Of a stretch of 64,000 bases of DNA, positions 11,010-23,492 are shown piece by piece. The DNA is taken from positions 1 through 64,000 of the forward strand of contig VWZX01008946.1 in the NCBI GenBank assembly GCA_013399015.1, written 5' to 3'. Positions within the stretch are counted from its first letter, which is position 1, and each line of letters opens with the position of its first letter. Under the pieces are notes generated by a model. It searched no databases, was not told where the DNA came from, and saw only the letters and a program-made list of their open reading frames with translations. Origin of the DNA: Galbula dea. Its lineage: Eukaryota; Chordata; Aves; Piciformes; Galbulidae. The position numbers and the translations under genes were made by a program.

Positions 11010-14000
11010 TTGGTTTATTTTTATTTTTAAAAAATCTTTTTCCCCTACACTTCTTCTGTGCTGTGATGAACCTATTTTGTTTGTGTAGAGTGTTAAGACT
11101 CATCTGGTAACAGGTAGTGGGTTTCTGTGGGAAGGGTGCTAATCCGTGTGCAGGGAGACCTGGATGGTGCCACTCATTCCCTGAAATCCCGTCTTTCTGC
11201 TTCTGTTTCTATGATAATAGTGTGCCTTTCTCATCAGTGTCATAGTGGTAAAGATGAGTGAATTATTAACTACCAATTTCTCTTATCAAGCATTGTAGCT
11301 TCAACACTAAGGATCTCAGCTTGGGTTAACCAGCATGAGTTTGGTGCAGGTTCTTTTGGGAATTTATTCATCTGGGGCTAAATCTGGCTTCACAGCTGAA
11401 GTACCTCAAGAGCTGGATTTAGACCTCAGCCAGCTGCAGCTGATGTGAGATGCATCATACCTCAAACTGAGAGCATTTCTGCCAAGATTAGGATACTTGG
11501 CCCTGCTTTTGGAAAACTGTGTTGCTTATTGTGTAAATAAATGCCAAAATTTGCAGTGTACTATCATCCAAAACAAACTGCAGTACAGATTTACTTCATT
11601 AAATAGGGAATGGAGTGGAATTGAGTCTCAAAACAAGCATCTTTACTTCAGTGAGTCAAGTCCTCCATTGTAGAAGTTTTAATGTATGGCTTTTCCCTCA
11701 GTCTAGTAAAATTCTTTAACATGGACATCATTTTAAGCATGTAGCAGAAGAGTTGCATGGATTTGTATTCTGGTGCCGAACAACATCTTGCCCTCATTGT
11801 TTCTTTGCTCTGAGAAGTATTCTGCATCCTGCTGATTTTTTTTACTCAAACCTAGGAGCTGTATTCTGAATCTCTGTTGAACAGATAAATAATGGAAGTA
11901 GTGAATTTCACTGAATTACAGTACTTCTGTTGTGGTTATTCTCTGAAAGCAAACATTTTTCTGCCTGTGATGCTTCTGGGAAATTTTGATTCTGGTTTTT
12001 TTTTTTTAAAGTTAATTTAAAAGTAGTTTATATTAAACATAATGTCTAGTTAATAACCATCAAGAAATGCACACTGTTTTTCAGAAAGTTCATGAGTCCA
12101 AATGTGTTGCACTTATTTTCAGATTTATGTGTAACAACTGAGCTGTTTCCAGCTTTATCTTTTAACAGCTAGGACTTTTCTATTTGTTTTAAGAATCACA
12201 CATTTGAGGGATAAAAGCCTTTAAAATAATTCTTCAACAGAAGTTATCTATGAAAGGACTTTCCTGAAAGGAACACTGATCCTCAGTTGCAGGAAGGAAG
12301 AGGTGTATAATCTCATACAATGCAAGATTATAACAAAAGAAAAAAGTATATATGCATGTTTGTGTTACTGATTTCTATGTAGTCTGACATGTTACAGTCA
12401 GTTTCTGAAAGCAGATCTGTTGCAGATCCTGGGTGTTAATTTATGGTTCTATTGTTGTTCTTGTAGTGTGCAAAATCTGTTTTCTCAGTAAGGATTTCAT
12501 AGTTTAATAAGTGGTTTTCTGTGCCACTGTCAAACTTTAAATCTGAATTTCTTTAGTGCAATCAGCAATAGAAATGGTTTATCACAGAATTGAGGAGGAA
12601 GAGTGGTAGCCACAATTGTCACCAGGAGAGCAGTGATATATGTCACCTGCCTTCTCTACCTACCTGCAGAAGATTGCTGATGCTGTTGTATAATTTAGAA
12701 GTCTGTTTCATGAGTGTGCTCTGTTTATTTAGCCCTGGTCCTGTAAGGGTGTTACCTTAAAGAACCAGGACAGACTTCTGGCAAATATTATTTTCTGTTT
12801 GGGATGAAGTCATCTCTTTACCAGTAACATTTTAATGTATCTCAGGTCTGATAGAGGAGATGCAAGCAGTCCAGCATCCTTAAATATAAATTAATGAATA
12901 TTTTAAATATATACAGTTTGATTGCATTTTAGTGGTAAAAGAGTGCCTCATCATGCAAATAGAGCAACTGATTGAGTTGTTGCCTTTCTGAATGAGGGAC
13001 AAGTGACATGGCTTTCAGATTACCTAGATCCAGAGGCTCTCCAGACAGTAGTGCTCCTAATGGTGTGGGTACCTGGACATGAAAGTAGAAGGTGATTTGT
13101 TGCACAGATCCCTGAGCAGCTGGCCCTGGGCATGAAGGCAGAGGTCTCTAGCAGCAGCCTCCCTAAATTAAACAATGGACAGGGAGAAGAGCTTGGCTTG
13201 CAGCCTCTCAGGAGCTGGATTAAGTGAGGAGAAACTATGTTAAGTAGGCAGGTTTTAAACAAGGGGTTTATTTACAGTCAAAAATCAAAACTCTTTCATC
13301 ATTTCTAATTTACTAAAGAAGCTCTGAGGTGGGTGCCATGTGTTTTCCCAGTTAGAAAGTATCTCACTTCAGTTGGCAAGATGCAAAACAATTGAAGTGT
13401 CTTGTAGGACATAGAGTGTGTCCAAGGGAGATGGACATCTGTTGGAGCAGTGATAGACGTGAATAAACTGTCATTATTTCATTTGTATTTAGGTGTATTG
13501 TTATATAATTGTTCTAAAAGAAACTCTGATGTGTTATATAAGTTATCCTTCTTCATCCTAATTATCTGTTTAATTAAACTTACTAGAAGTCTTTAAAAGA
13601 ATAAGAGTGATTACAAATAGCTCTTTTATGTTGCCTGTCACTTGGAAGATTAACACTAGCAAAATCAAATGCTACTTTTCAAAGGAGAAAAATTGTATTA
13701 TAGCTGTATTTCTAGCAAATATTTCAAATATGCTTTTCAGGGAACCATAGAGGCATAAGCCAGCAGACTATTCCTTGTGACAGCCAAGGAGCACTATGCT
13801 AATATTACTCACTAAACCACAGCTGTTTGTCCTTCAGAAGAGTATGCTGCTGACACTGGTGTTTTATTTTGACCTCCCTTCTGCTATTTCCATCCCCATG
13901 TTTCTGGCAAATGAATGGTTGGGATTTTTCGTGGTTGTTTGGTTGGGTTTGAAATTATTTTTATGGTGGTTTCAGTGGCAATTTACAAGTGACTGTCAGT

Positions 14001-14439
14001 GCTTTTACTGGTGATGTGTACAGTTTGGGAATTGTCATGCAGTGTCAGTACTTCAATAAGCATCAGTAATTAATTCTTTCTGTTGTACACATTGGTGTCT
14101 TTCAGTGCAGCAGTGAGCAGATGACTGAAATTGTTCCCTACATGCCTATTGAAATCTTAAGTGACTGCAAGGCTATGTGTGTCTTAAAGCCAGTGCTAGT
14201 TAGCTAGATGTGTGATACCTGGTGTCTTCTGTGAAGATAAGTTGTATGATGCCCTCTGAAGTTAAAAGCAGAACCATAGTCATGAGAGAGAGTTTAAGTT
14301 CTGCTGCTGTAATTGCTGACTTTTCCCTCTGTGCTCATTACTGCTCTTTTAAAATCAAAATGGTTATAAGAACGTCTGAAATAAGCTAGAAACCTTGTCT
14401 TCAAAGTGATTCTTGAAGTATTAGGTCTGATTAAACAAG
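11010..14439. other. 3.4 kb unique AT-rich DNA
   Basis: No repeat copy or gene is recognisable. T-rich runs lie near 11996-12008. Short open frames (13020-13262 minus, 13796-14014 plus) show no known domain. Confidence 0.6.
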
Positions 14440-14607
14440 TTGCCCAGGGAGGTTGTAGTTGCCCCATCCCTGGCAGTGTTCAAGGCCGGGCTGGATGTGG
14501 CCTGGACAAGCTGGTCTAGTAGGTGGCATCCCTGCTCATGGCAGGGTGTTGGAGCTAGATGATCTTTAAGATCCTTTCCAATCCAAACCATTCTATCAAT
14601 CTGTGAA
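14440..14607 (+). mobile_element. CR1 3' end, diverged (type E)
   Basis: It begins with the TGCCCAGGGAGGTTGTAGTT segment of late ORF2, includes GGTGGCATCCCTGCTCATGG and GGAGCTAGATGATCTTTAAG, and ends in a degenerate tail near CATTCTATCAATCTGTGA. The divergence suggests an old insertion. Confidence 0.87.
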
Positions 14608-15149
14608 TGAATCTAGGATAGAGTACTAGAGAAATTCATACTGTTGATGAAAAAGTAGAAAAAGGTCTTGTGAGCCATTTAAAAGGACCTGAGGGATGAA
14701 CATATAGTAACTTACTTTTTAAAATTTCCATGCAGATTTTGCATTTCTTTTATGCTTATTCATCTTTTGTTTGCATGCATTCTAACAGGACAAGCAGATT
14801 GCTTTCTTTCACTGCATGTTCTGCTGGCAAGCACAATTAAGCAACTCTTGGAAGCACTAGTTGACATACTAGGTCTGTATAGATGGTATGCTTTAGCTGA
14901 CGTTTGTATTGGAAATTCTTCATAACCAGAATTAGTAGGTAGTGAATGGGAGCTACTTTAAATATATACTGCATGTTTTATTGCTGATTGATGACTTTGG
15001 CTAGCTCTTTTAATCTTTGAATTCCTGTTCTAGTTGGATGATGTTCAATGTGATACTGCCATGTCAGTGGTTTTGTGTGGATGTTCCTATGACTGGATAC
15101 CATATTTTCTGAGCATTTCTGTGCCTCATTAGCCTCCAGTCACAACTTC
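14608..15149. other. Unique spacer
   Basis: AT-rich DNA with no feature supported. Confidence 0.55.
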
Positions 15150-15662
15150 TTGGCTTGCATCAGGAATAGTGTGACCAGTAGGAGCAGGGAGGTGATCTTG
15201 CCACCGTACTCGGCACTGGTGAGGCCACACCTCGAGAACTGTGTGCAGTTTTGGGCACCGCAGTTTAGGAAGGACATTGAGCTACTAGAGAGGGTGCAGA
15301 GAAGGGCAACTAAGCTAATCAGGGGTCTGGAAAACAGGCCTTATGAGGAGAGGCTTAGGGAGCTGGGCTTGTTTAGCCTGGAGAAGAGGAGGCTGAGGGG
15401 AGACCTTATCACTCTCTTCAGCTACTTGAAAGGTCATTCTAGGGAGGCGGGTGTTGGCCTCTTCTCCCTTGTGACTAGTGACAGGACTAGAGGGAATGGG
15501 CTTAAGCTGAGCCAGGGTAGGTTTAGATTAGATATTAGGAAGAATTTGTTTACTGAAAGAGTGGTTAGATATTGGAATAGGCTGCCCAGGGAGGTGGTGG
15601 AGTCACCATCCCTGGGAGTTTTTAAGAAGAGGATAGATGTGTTTCTTCAGGGGATGATTTAG
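15150..15662 (+). pseudogene. CR1 ORF2 C-terminal fragment
   Basis: About 170 codons of CR1 ORF2 C-terminus without interruption, read from the first in-frame ATG at 15150. Landmarks in order are NSVTSRSREVILPPYSALVR, PHLENCVQFWAPQ, LLERVQRRATKLIRG, LFSLEKRRLRGDLI, SDRTRGNGLKL and ERVVRYWNRLPREVVESPS. The ATG is an internal codon at the truncation point, and the polymerase palm is absent, so no enzyme can be made. The intact frame indicates a young copy. Confidence 0.9.
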
Positions 15663-15746
15663 GGATAAGAGTAGTGTAGGGCTATCGGTTGGACTAGATG
15701 ATCTTGAGGGTCTTTTCCAACCATAATGATTCTGTGTGATTCTGTG
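15150..15746 (+). mobile_element. CR1 3' end with open ORF2 C-terminus (type B)
   Basis: A plus-strand copy of about 600 bp. ORF2 is open from the truncation point to a TAG at 15660-15662. The short type-B 3' UTR follows (GTAGTGTAGGGCTATCGGTT, then GATCTTGAGGGTCTTTTCC), then tail repeats that run into a short GT microsatellite ending near 15756. It is closely similar to the minus-strand copy at 29055-29805. Confidence 0.94.
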
Positions 15747-15989
15747 TGTGTGTGTGACTTTCTCTCAGTCTCACATTCTTTCTCATTTTCATTCAGACCT
15801 GGTTATTTTCTTTGGGCCACAGAGTTTTACCATGCTGCCCTGTACTCTGACAGCTTCTTGCCAACATGCAGTCCTCTGTTTACGCTGCAATTATCAGGGC
15901 TTATTGTCTTTAAAGATGGTGTTGCTGGAGCCAAGGTGAAATGGGGTCAATCCCAGAAACTTTTGGGTTTTGGCAACTGCAGATTTTTA

Positions 15990-16240
15990 TAAGATCATGG
16001 AATGGTTTGGTATGGAAGGGACCTTTCAAGGTCATCAAGTCCAAGCCCACTGCAGTAAGCAGGGACATCTTCAGCTAGCTCAGGCTCCTCAGAGCCCTAG
16101 ACAACCAGACCTGGAATATTTCCAAGGATGTCTGGGCATCCTGTGCCAGTGTTTCATCACTGTCAGCATAAACAATTTCTTCCTTCTATCTTATCTGAAT
16201 GTCTCCTCTTTTAGTTTAAAACCATCACCCCTTGTGTCCC
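15990..16240 (-). mobile_element. CR1 3' end, old (type E)
   Basis: The reversed terminus AAGATCATGGAATGGTTTGG is followed by the GGAAGGGACC block, then a diverged 3' UTR and late ORF2 up to the segment corresponding to LSPLVLSL near 16225-16240. Many substitutions suggest an old copy. Confidence 0.85.
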
Positions 16241-16250
16241 CATCTTCCTG

Positions 16251-16303
16251 ATAGGTTGGACTTGATGATCTTTGGTGTCTTTTCTAACCTTAATGATTTT
16301 GTA
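16251..16303 (+). mobile_element. CR1 extreme 3' tail (type F)
   Basis: A plus-strand fragment of about 50 bp: GGTTGGACTTGATGATCTTT, then TCTAACCTTAATGATTTTG. It lies directly beyond the 5' end of the minus-strand copy at 15990-16240, so the two are in opposite orientation about 10 bp apart. Confidence 0.8.
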
Positions 16304-17811
16304 GGCCCCCTTTAAGTGCGGGAAGCACTCTTCTGCCCCAGCCACTTAAGAGCACCACCTTGGTCGTTATTTCTCCCCACATTTCTCCTTGTACATCTGA
16401 GGTGTCAGGATGTATCTGCAGTTCCACCTCTGATGCTGGAGCTTCTATGTGATTAACACACACAGGGATTAGGCAGGGGAGAGGAGGTGCTCTGGAGAGC
16501 TCTGTTACCTCTCTTTGGTTGTTAGTGAGATTGTGCTGAGGGCAGGAGTGGGAGATTTGAGGCATAGACTTAGCCTTTTCCTTTTGTACCAGTGACAGCA
16601 TTACAGGCAGCTGATCTCATGCTGCACGATTCTATCTAAAAATTTTTTGCTGCACTCATTAAAACTCTTGGTAAAAATAGTCATGCATAAAAATTAGACA
16701 TTTTCTAACATCACTGAACAGAAATATTTCTACTGAGGCTTTTCAGGGCATTCCATCCAATGCTTTCCTACACTTTATGATCTGGAAGTGAATACATTCG
16801 CTGTTAATAAAAGTGGCAGGCAACACATTGCAGAAAGGCATAGATGACAGCTTGAGTGACTCCATAAACTAGTCTCATTTAAACAAAGAACAGTTTCTAA
16901 ATACAGTCAAAATTGGTATTTGCTTATACACCAAGTGATGTGGAATGTAGATCTCATCTCTGTAATAGGGAAGCAGTATCCTGGAAAGGAGAAATTATAG
17001 GAGGGGTCTAGGAGACAGAATTGGCAAGCAATTCAGTGAGAGAAGTTGTCTATACTGACCTTGAGATTTATAGAACTGAAAGTCCTGACTGCAAGGGGAG
17101 TTTATTTCACCAGTGAGTAGGGAGTGGCTGGGAAAGATGTTAGAGTACTGCAGTTAATGTCTGCATTTTTAGGAAGGTGCTGAAAATAAAGTCTTGGTTT
17201 GTCATATATTAAAATATATACTTTGTCATAAATACAGTTTGCGGGCTGAAGAAAATACCAAAACACACAAAAGCTTAGAGATCAATATGCTCATCTTACC
17301 TAAAAAAGAAGTGAAGAATGTTTATAATCCTGGGTTACCTCAGCAGAGCAAAAAGGGTCTCTTTTAGCTTTTTCCCTGCAGGATTGCTGGTTGTGAGAGC
17401 AGGGGAAAGGGAGACACTATCTTACTTGCATCTGCAACATTACATAAATGTAGGCACATCAATCAAGTGCAGTCAAGTGGTTCTTGTTATGTAAAAAGGC
17501 ATATCTAACTTATTTTTATTAGGATGATTAGCCTTGGGAGCAGCCTATCAATGTGAATAGCAGGCTTGCTATCACTTTGCACCTCAGAAGGATCAATTTT
17601 CTCAAGCTGTGTGAGGGACACACTGGCAGGCCAGTATACTTCAGCTGGTGGCAGCAGAGAAGTTAACACATGTTTTCCTAGTCCTGTGAAGTGTGAAGTT
17701 CTGCAGTTGGTGGGTCAGTGGAAACTCCTACAGGTTTTCCTGATGCTTTTTCTTTTCTAAATGTTGTGCCATAGAACTTACTGAATCAGACCATGCCTGG
17801 TTGCTCTGTTT
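16304..17811. other. Unique DNA, no gene supported
   Basis: The first 300 bases (to about 16600) are less AT-rich than their surroundings and hold a 103-codon minus-strand open frame with no recognisable domain. The rest is AT-rich and featureless. Confidence 0.55.
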
Positions 17812-18612
17812 GTCATAGAATCATAGCATCATAGATGTCTAAGATCACTGAGTCCAACTGTTAACTCTTCAGTGCTAGGTCAGCACAACACCAGCACTGC
17901 ATCTACACATTTTTTGAACACTTCCAGAGATGGTGACTCCACCTTTGTCCTGGACAGCCTCTTCCAATGTTTAACTGCTCTGTCAGTGAAGAAATTTTTC
18001 TAATATCCAACCTAAACCTTCTTTGGCACATCTTGAGGCTTGTTTCCTCTCAACCTGTTTCTTGTCACTTGGGAGAAGAAGACCTCCCATTTCACTCCAA
18101 CCTCCTTTCAGGGACTTACCGGGAGCAAGGAGGTCTCCCCTGAGTCTCCTTTTCTCTAGGATATATAACCCTAGTTCCCTCACCACTCCTCACAAGACAT
18201 GTGCTTTACACCCTTCACCAGCATTATTGCCATTCTCTGGACATGCTCCAGCACCCCAATGTCCTTCTTCTTGTGAGGAGCCCAAAACTGAACGCAGTAT
18301 TCAGTTGTGAGTTGTGGCCTCACCAGTACCAAGTACAGGAGATGATAATTTCCCTGGTCCTGCTGGCTATTCTGTCACTGTTCCAGGCAAGGATGCTATT
18401 TGCCTTCTTAGCCTCCTTGGCACACTGCTGGCTCACCTTCAGCTGCTGTCGACCAACACCCCCCAGGTCCTTTTCCACCAGGCAGATTTCCAGCCACTTA
18501 AGAGTTTGGTTGTTGTGACCCAAGTGCAGGACCTGGCACGCTTTGCCTTCCTTGTTGGACCTCATCCCATTGGCCTCTGCCCATGGATCCAGCCTGGCAA
18601 GATCCCTCTGTA
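17812..18612 (-). mobile_element. CR1 fragment, about 800 bp (type F)
   Basis: It begins with reversed tail repeats (TCATAGAATCATAGCATCAT), then a type-F 3' UTR, then ORF2 C-terminus on the minus strand up to about 18612. Landmarks such as RELGLYILEKRRLRGDLLAP and CQVLHLGHNNQTLKW occur in different frames, so several frameshifts have accumulated. It is an old copy. Confidence 0.9.
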
Positions 18613-20239
18613 ATTATGTATATATGATGTCTGTAATAACGATGTGTGTATTTACATTATATGTTTAAATTGATGGAGTCTAAAAGGCATTCTTTCACAG
18701 AAAGCATAGGGTACCCCTAAGCAGATTTGAGCATTCTTTTATAAACACTGCACTGTTTGTCCATTGTGCTTCCCCTCACATTTCTAAACTGAACTTGCAT
18801 GTTGCACCAATGCCAACATGGGATGTTTGACAGATCTGTACCTTACTTAAAATGAGCAGATAGCATTTAATCCTGCAATTTATATACCCAAGTCAGAAGA
18901 ATTTTAAAGCACTTTAAAGAACTTTAATCATAAATGAGACTGGGGTTAAAGCATTATCATTAAAATAAAAATAATGAGGGAAAGAAAGTAATCTGAAACC
19001 TCATATACAATGCTAAAGAGAAGCTGTTCCACTTTATAAAAATGTAAATAATAGACATACCATACATCTGAGATTAGTAGAGGAAGCAGGGCAGTAATAC
19101 TGGAATAAAGGGCTGGGAAGTACATGCAGTTCTTCAAATGTGTTTTATAACCATGTAATTGCATTTGAGGACAAAGAGACTACTTGGGAAATGAGGTATG
19201 CTTTCTATCCCTCTTTCTACTCTTGTCCTAGAACCATGCTCCTTGAGTAATGGGACACTTTCTTCAGTTTTCCATTCCAGATTTGTTCACAGTCATTGGC
19301 AATGTTATACCTTACCTAAGTAACAAGTCTTTACCTCCATGATCTGCATGCAGACCACAATGGCTGAGTTTTGATTATTTTTGTAGGTTTTTTAAACAAC
19401 TTCCACATAACCCCCCAAAAAAGATAAAGAAATGGTTTGATACTGGATAGCTTATCACAGGTTGTTTTTTTCTCCATGTTTCCTTTTATTGGCACAATAT
19501 GGGAGCAACAGTTGCATATTCAGGGCTTTGCACAAACCAGCAATACCACAGTTTCCTCTCTGCATGTATAGAAGCAGTTTTTGTTTGCTGTGGTTAACTG
19601 TTGGGTGTTTTGTTTTATTTTTTTTTTAATCCATCTGTTATTTGTATTGAAGTTTACTAAGATTTTTTTCTTTAATGAATTAAAACCAAAAACCTGGCTA
19701 CTATGCCTAAGAATCCTTACCAGTTGTTTATAGCTTGAGGAAGTCTTGAGTGCCAGCTGGAGGTTAACTGCCAGCTGTTAATACCACTTTTCATTTTATT
19801 TTCTTGTTCAAGCTTTTGCTTCAGTGATTGGTGATGCAATGATTTTAAATATATGTCTGCATTCCAGATCTCTTAGATCATATAATGAGTTTTACTGCAT
19901 ATATTGTACCTTGTGCAGGTTGAGTTGACGGCATACATTTGTGCCCAGTTTATGGCTAGTTGCTAGATACAATTACAAGGAGATGCTGTTGGTTGGCCAG
20001 AAAAAAAAACAAACTCAAAAAAGGTTAGGCATTTGTTAGAAGTTAATAATTGGAACAGGTAGAAGCAAAATGAGAATATTGCAGAAAGTCAATATTCAGT
20101 CTTGAAGGGTATGGTCTTTCACTTCACTTATGGTGCCCCGTATAGGCCTAGTGCTGGAATTTCTTCTGGTTTGCAGAAGTATTGCAAGTGATTGGGAGTT
20201 CATCAGCACATGAGTTTGTTATGGGCAGTGTCATTCCTT
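18613..20239. other. Unique AT-rich DNA
   Basis: A T run near 19616-19628 and an A run near 20001-20009 are present. No gene, RNA or known repeat is recognisable. Confidence 0.55.
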
Positions 20240-20340
20240 TCACAGAATCACAGAGTGTTAGGAGCTGGAAGGGACCTCAAAAGATCCTCTAGTACAACCC
20301 CCCTGCCAGAGAAAGATTCCCTAGAGCAGCTCACTTCTAT
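20240..20340 (-). mobile_element. CR1 extreme 3' end (type C)
   Basis: Reversed terminus TCACAGAATCACAGAGTGTT with the GGAGCTGGAAGGGACC block and the type-C CCCTGCC...GATTCCCTAGAGCAG segment. About 100 bp remain. Confidence 0.87.
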
Positions 20341-21625
20341 GTGCCCCCACCCATGAAGAGAAACTAACAGGCTTTGGATTAGTTCAGCTTCCCTTAGGAG
20401 TGGCTTTATTCCCCAGCAGATCTATTTGTAGGGATTGCAGCAGGATCCACTGTAGAATCTGTTCCTGGATTGGCCATTGTCAGATCAGAGAACAGTGTCT
20501 GCCACCTGTAAAATTCAATCCACTTATTTCTCACATTTCCTTTGATACCCCAAATACTGGAGGATCTCACTGGCATGGTCATGATTGCTTCTGCCTGCAT
20601 AAGGTCATCTGAACGGTTTTCCATTTGTTTGTTCCAGAGTGTTTTTTGTGATCTCTTGACACAAAAAGCTGACTGTCCTGCATTTTCTTTCTGCTTGTTA
20701 AGAAAAGAGAGCAGTAGTGCAGCACATTTCAACTCTCAGTTTATGCCATCGCAGTTTCATACACACTTGAAAACTATAATTGCCTAAAATCTTTTTGAAG
20801 CACTCTAATTCCAAAACTGATCTGTTGTTTTCCTTTCTATCCTTCCTGCTGAAATGTTACAGCCTTTTCATTTTTTGGCCCATCACAGTTATGGATTAAA
20901 CTATATCACAAATTCTGAGCATCACAGAAGGCATCTGTTGGTTAAATGCTCAGTTACAGTTTTCCTTGTAGTCTACCTGGATGTTATGGTAAGGTTTTTG
21001 CATTTACTAGGCAGAGAGTATTTTGGTGTATTATTATAATTAAATTTATGCCTCTGAAGTGAAAGAATTGAAAATAGCAAACTCACCCCCTTCCCTTTTC
21101 AGAGCTACTGATTAAACAGCTATAGAACCTTCTTTTAAAATCAGTTTTAGTATCTGTGTCAAGCCCACATTAAATCATCCTTAAAATGGATATATACGTA
21201 ATGCACTTTGGAATTGTCTATTCATAAACAAATGCATCATGTATATATTCAAACTGAGTGATTCATAAAAATTTTAGCAGAAAGGTAATGCACTCCTGTC
21301 CATTTAGAATTATATTTAAAAATTCACATTCTCTCAGGAATTAGGTTAACTGAATATTTTATAAGGACTCCCCAAACTCATATGGCAGACTCTTGTACCT
21401 CTCCAGCTCCTTTCAGAGACAATGCAGACTGGAAGTCTAGATTCTAAGAGCAAGTGCATTAATTTTTTATATGTTACACTTTTATATACATGAAAGTAGA
21501 GACTTGGAAGAGTTTGTAAATTAAGACCATAAAATATCTGATATAATTCAATGCTTCAGAAGGAAAAAAAATCCTGAAAGAGGTTGGATTTGTGACAGAT
21601 TTTCTCCCTCTATATAGAAAAGAGT
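20341..21625. other. Unique DNA, no gene supported
   Basis: Open frames overlap on both strands at 20400-20790 (108 codons on the minus strand). They have no recognisable domain, and the base composition resembles noncoding flank. Confidence 0.5.
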
Positions 21626-22433
21626 ACCTGGACAGGCTGAGAATTGGGCAGAGAGGAACCTCATGAAGTTCAACAAGGGCAAGTGCAGGATCCTGCACCT
21701 GAGGAGGAATAACCCATGGACCAGGACAGGCTAGGGGCTGACCTGCTGGAAAGCCACTCCACAGAGAAGGACCCAGGAGTCATGGTGGACAAGACCATCA
21801 TGAGCCACTGGTGTGCTCTTATGGCCAACAAGGTCAATGGTGTCCTAGGGTGCATTCAGAAGAGTGTAACTAGCAGGTCAAGGGAGTTTCTCCTTTCCTA
21901 CTACTCTGCCCTAGTCAGGCCACATCTCTATGGTCCATTTCTGGGCTCCCCAGTTCAAGAGAGACAAGGAACTACTGGAGTGAGTCCAGCAGAAGCTACA
22001 GAGATGCTGAGCGGAGTGGAGTGTCTCTGTGAGAAGGAAAGGCTGAGAGCCCTGGGGCTGATTAGCCTGAAGAAGAGCAGACCCAGAGGGGAGCTACTCC
22101 ATGCTTATCAATATCTAAAGGGTTTGGGATCAAGAAGATGGGACCAGACTCTTTTGAGTGGTAACCAGCAACAGGCCAAGGGGCAGTGAGAACAAACTGG
22201 AACCCAGGAGGTTCCACCTGAACATAAGGAAAAACTTGTTCGCTGTGAGGGTGCTAGAGCCCTGACCCAGGCTGCCTAGAGAGGTTGTGTAGTCTCCTTC
22301 TCTGGAGGGACTTTAAAATCATCTGGATGTGATCCTGGGCAACCTCCTGTGGGTGACCCTGCTTTGGCAGGAGGTTGGACTAGATGACTTCCAGAGGTCC
22401 CTTCCAATTCTTTCCATACTGGGGTTCTGTGAA
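21626..22433 (+). mobile_element. CR1 fragment, about 800 bp (type D)
   Basis: It starts in ORF2 downstream of the reverse-transcriptase core (GGACAGGCTGAGAATTGGGC, then the NLMKFNKGKCRILHLRRN region). It passes LGADLLESHSTEKDPGVMVD, GCIQKSVTSRSREFLLSYYS and later landmarks with frameshifts, and ends with the type-D 3' UTR (GGGTGACCCTGCTTTGGCAG) near GGGTTCTGTGAATGG. ORF2 is broken in several places. Confidence 0.92.
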
Positions 22434-22949
22434 TGGTTTCAGAGCTCAGCTGTGCTGAGTACTGGCTGGCATGTCGCACTTACTCTGTCTTGGATTTTTC
22501 CCCCTACTCAGTTTTGTTCTTATTCTGTGCTTGGGAATAATAATTTGCCACATTTAATGTTTAGTTTATTTTGATCTTTCATATGAGAAGTTCTTAGGTC
22601 TTCTTGTGGATTTTTGCATTGCTGGAAATGCTTTGAAAATCAACAGATCTACTATATGCTTCCTGCTTTTTATTACGTCATGGGTGTTACGTATGCATTT
22701 CATCAGTAGGAAAGTGTGAATGTCAAAGTCAATGCAAATGGTTTGGACAGCATATGAAATAATTTGTCTGTGATACATCCATCACAGCATGAGAATATGT
22801 TTGTATTTTCTGCCTCTTATTCTTTCTAGACATGATATTTTTGCTTATTTAGGTGTGAATATCAGCAGTGTTTTAATGAGTGATGGCAAGCTAGCTAGCA
22901 AGTCATGTAGTATCAGCCCAAGAAGCATCTTCCTGCGTAGGGTTACTGT
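22434..22949. other. Unique spacer
   Basis: AT-rich DNA with no feature recognised. Confidence 0.55.
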
Positions 22950-23492
22950 CCGTGGCTGACACACCGGAGGGTTGTGCTGCCATTCAGCAAGACTTAGACA
23001 GGCTGGAGAGTTGGACAGGGAGAAATTTAATGAGATTCAATAAGGCCAAGTGTCGAGTCTCGCACCTGGGAAAGACCAACCCCGTGTATGAGTATAGATT
23101 AGGGACTGAGCTGTTGGAGAGCAGTGAAGGGGAAAGGGATCTGGGGGTCCTGGTGGATGGAAGGATGAGCATGAGGCAGCAGTGTGCTCTTGTGGCCAGG
23201 AGGGCCAATAGGATTCTGGGGTNAGGACAAGGGGCAGTGGCTGTAAGCTGAAGCACAGGACATTCCGTGTGAATACACGTAGAAATATTTTCCCAGTTGA
23301 GGTGCCAGGGCACTGGCACAGACTGCCCAGAGAGGTTGTGGAGTCTCCTTCTCTGGAGGTATTCAAACCCCGTCTGGATGCACTTCTGTGTGATCTGTTC
23401 TAGGGAATCCTGCTGTGGCAGGGGGGTTGGACTAGGTGATCTTTCGAGGTCCCTTCCAACTCCTAATATTCTGTGATTCTGTGATTCTGTGA
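22950..23492 (+). mobile_element. CR1 copy joined across an N (type C)
   Basis: It opens just after the FADD motif (VADTPEGCAAIQQDLDRLES), continues in frame to VARRANRILG, then reaches the N at 23223. From there it resumes at the GQGAVAVS-equivalent position (AGGACAAGGGGCAGTGG), skipping several hundred bp present in intact copies. It ends with three tail repeats at about 23468-23492. Confidence 0.9.
23223..23223. other. Ambiguous base at a CR1 junction
   Basis: A single N separates two non-adjacent ORF2 positions. It is probably a mis-sized assembly gap. Confidence 0.75.

Noticed and set aside
20406..20732. 108-codon minus-strand frame as a possible retroviral envelope remnant
   Set aside because: The Trp- and Asn-containing segment loosely suggested it, but no diagnostic motif is present and neighbouring sequence gives no support.
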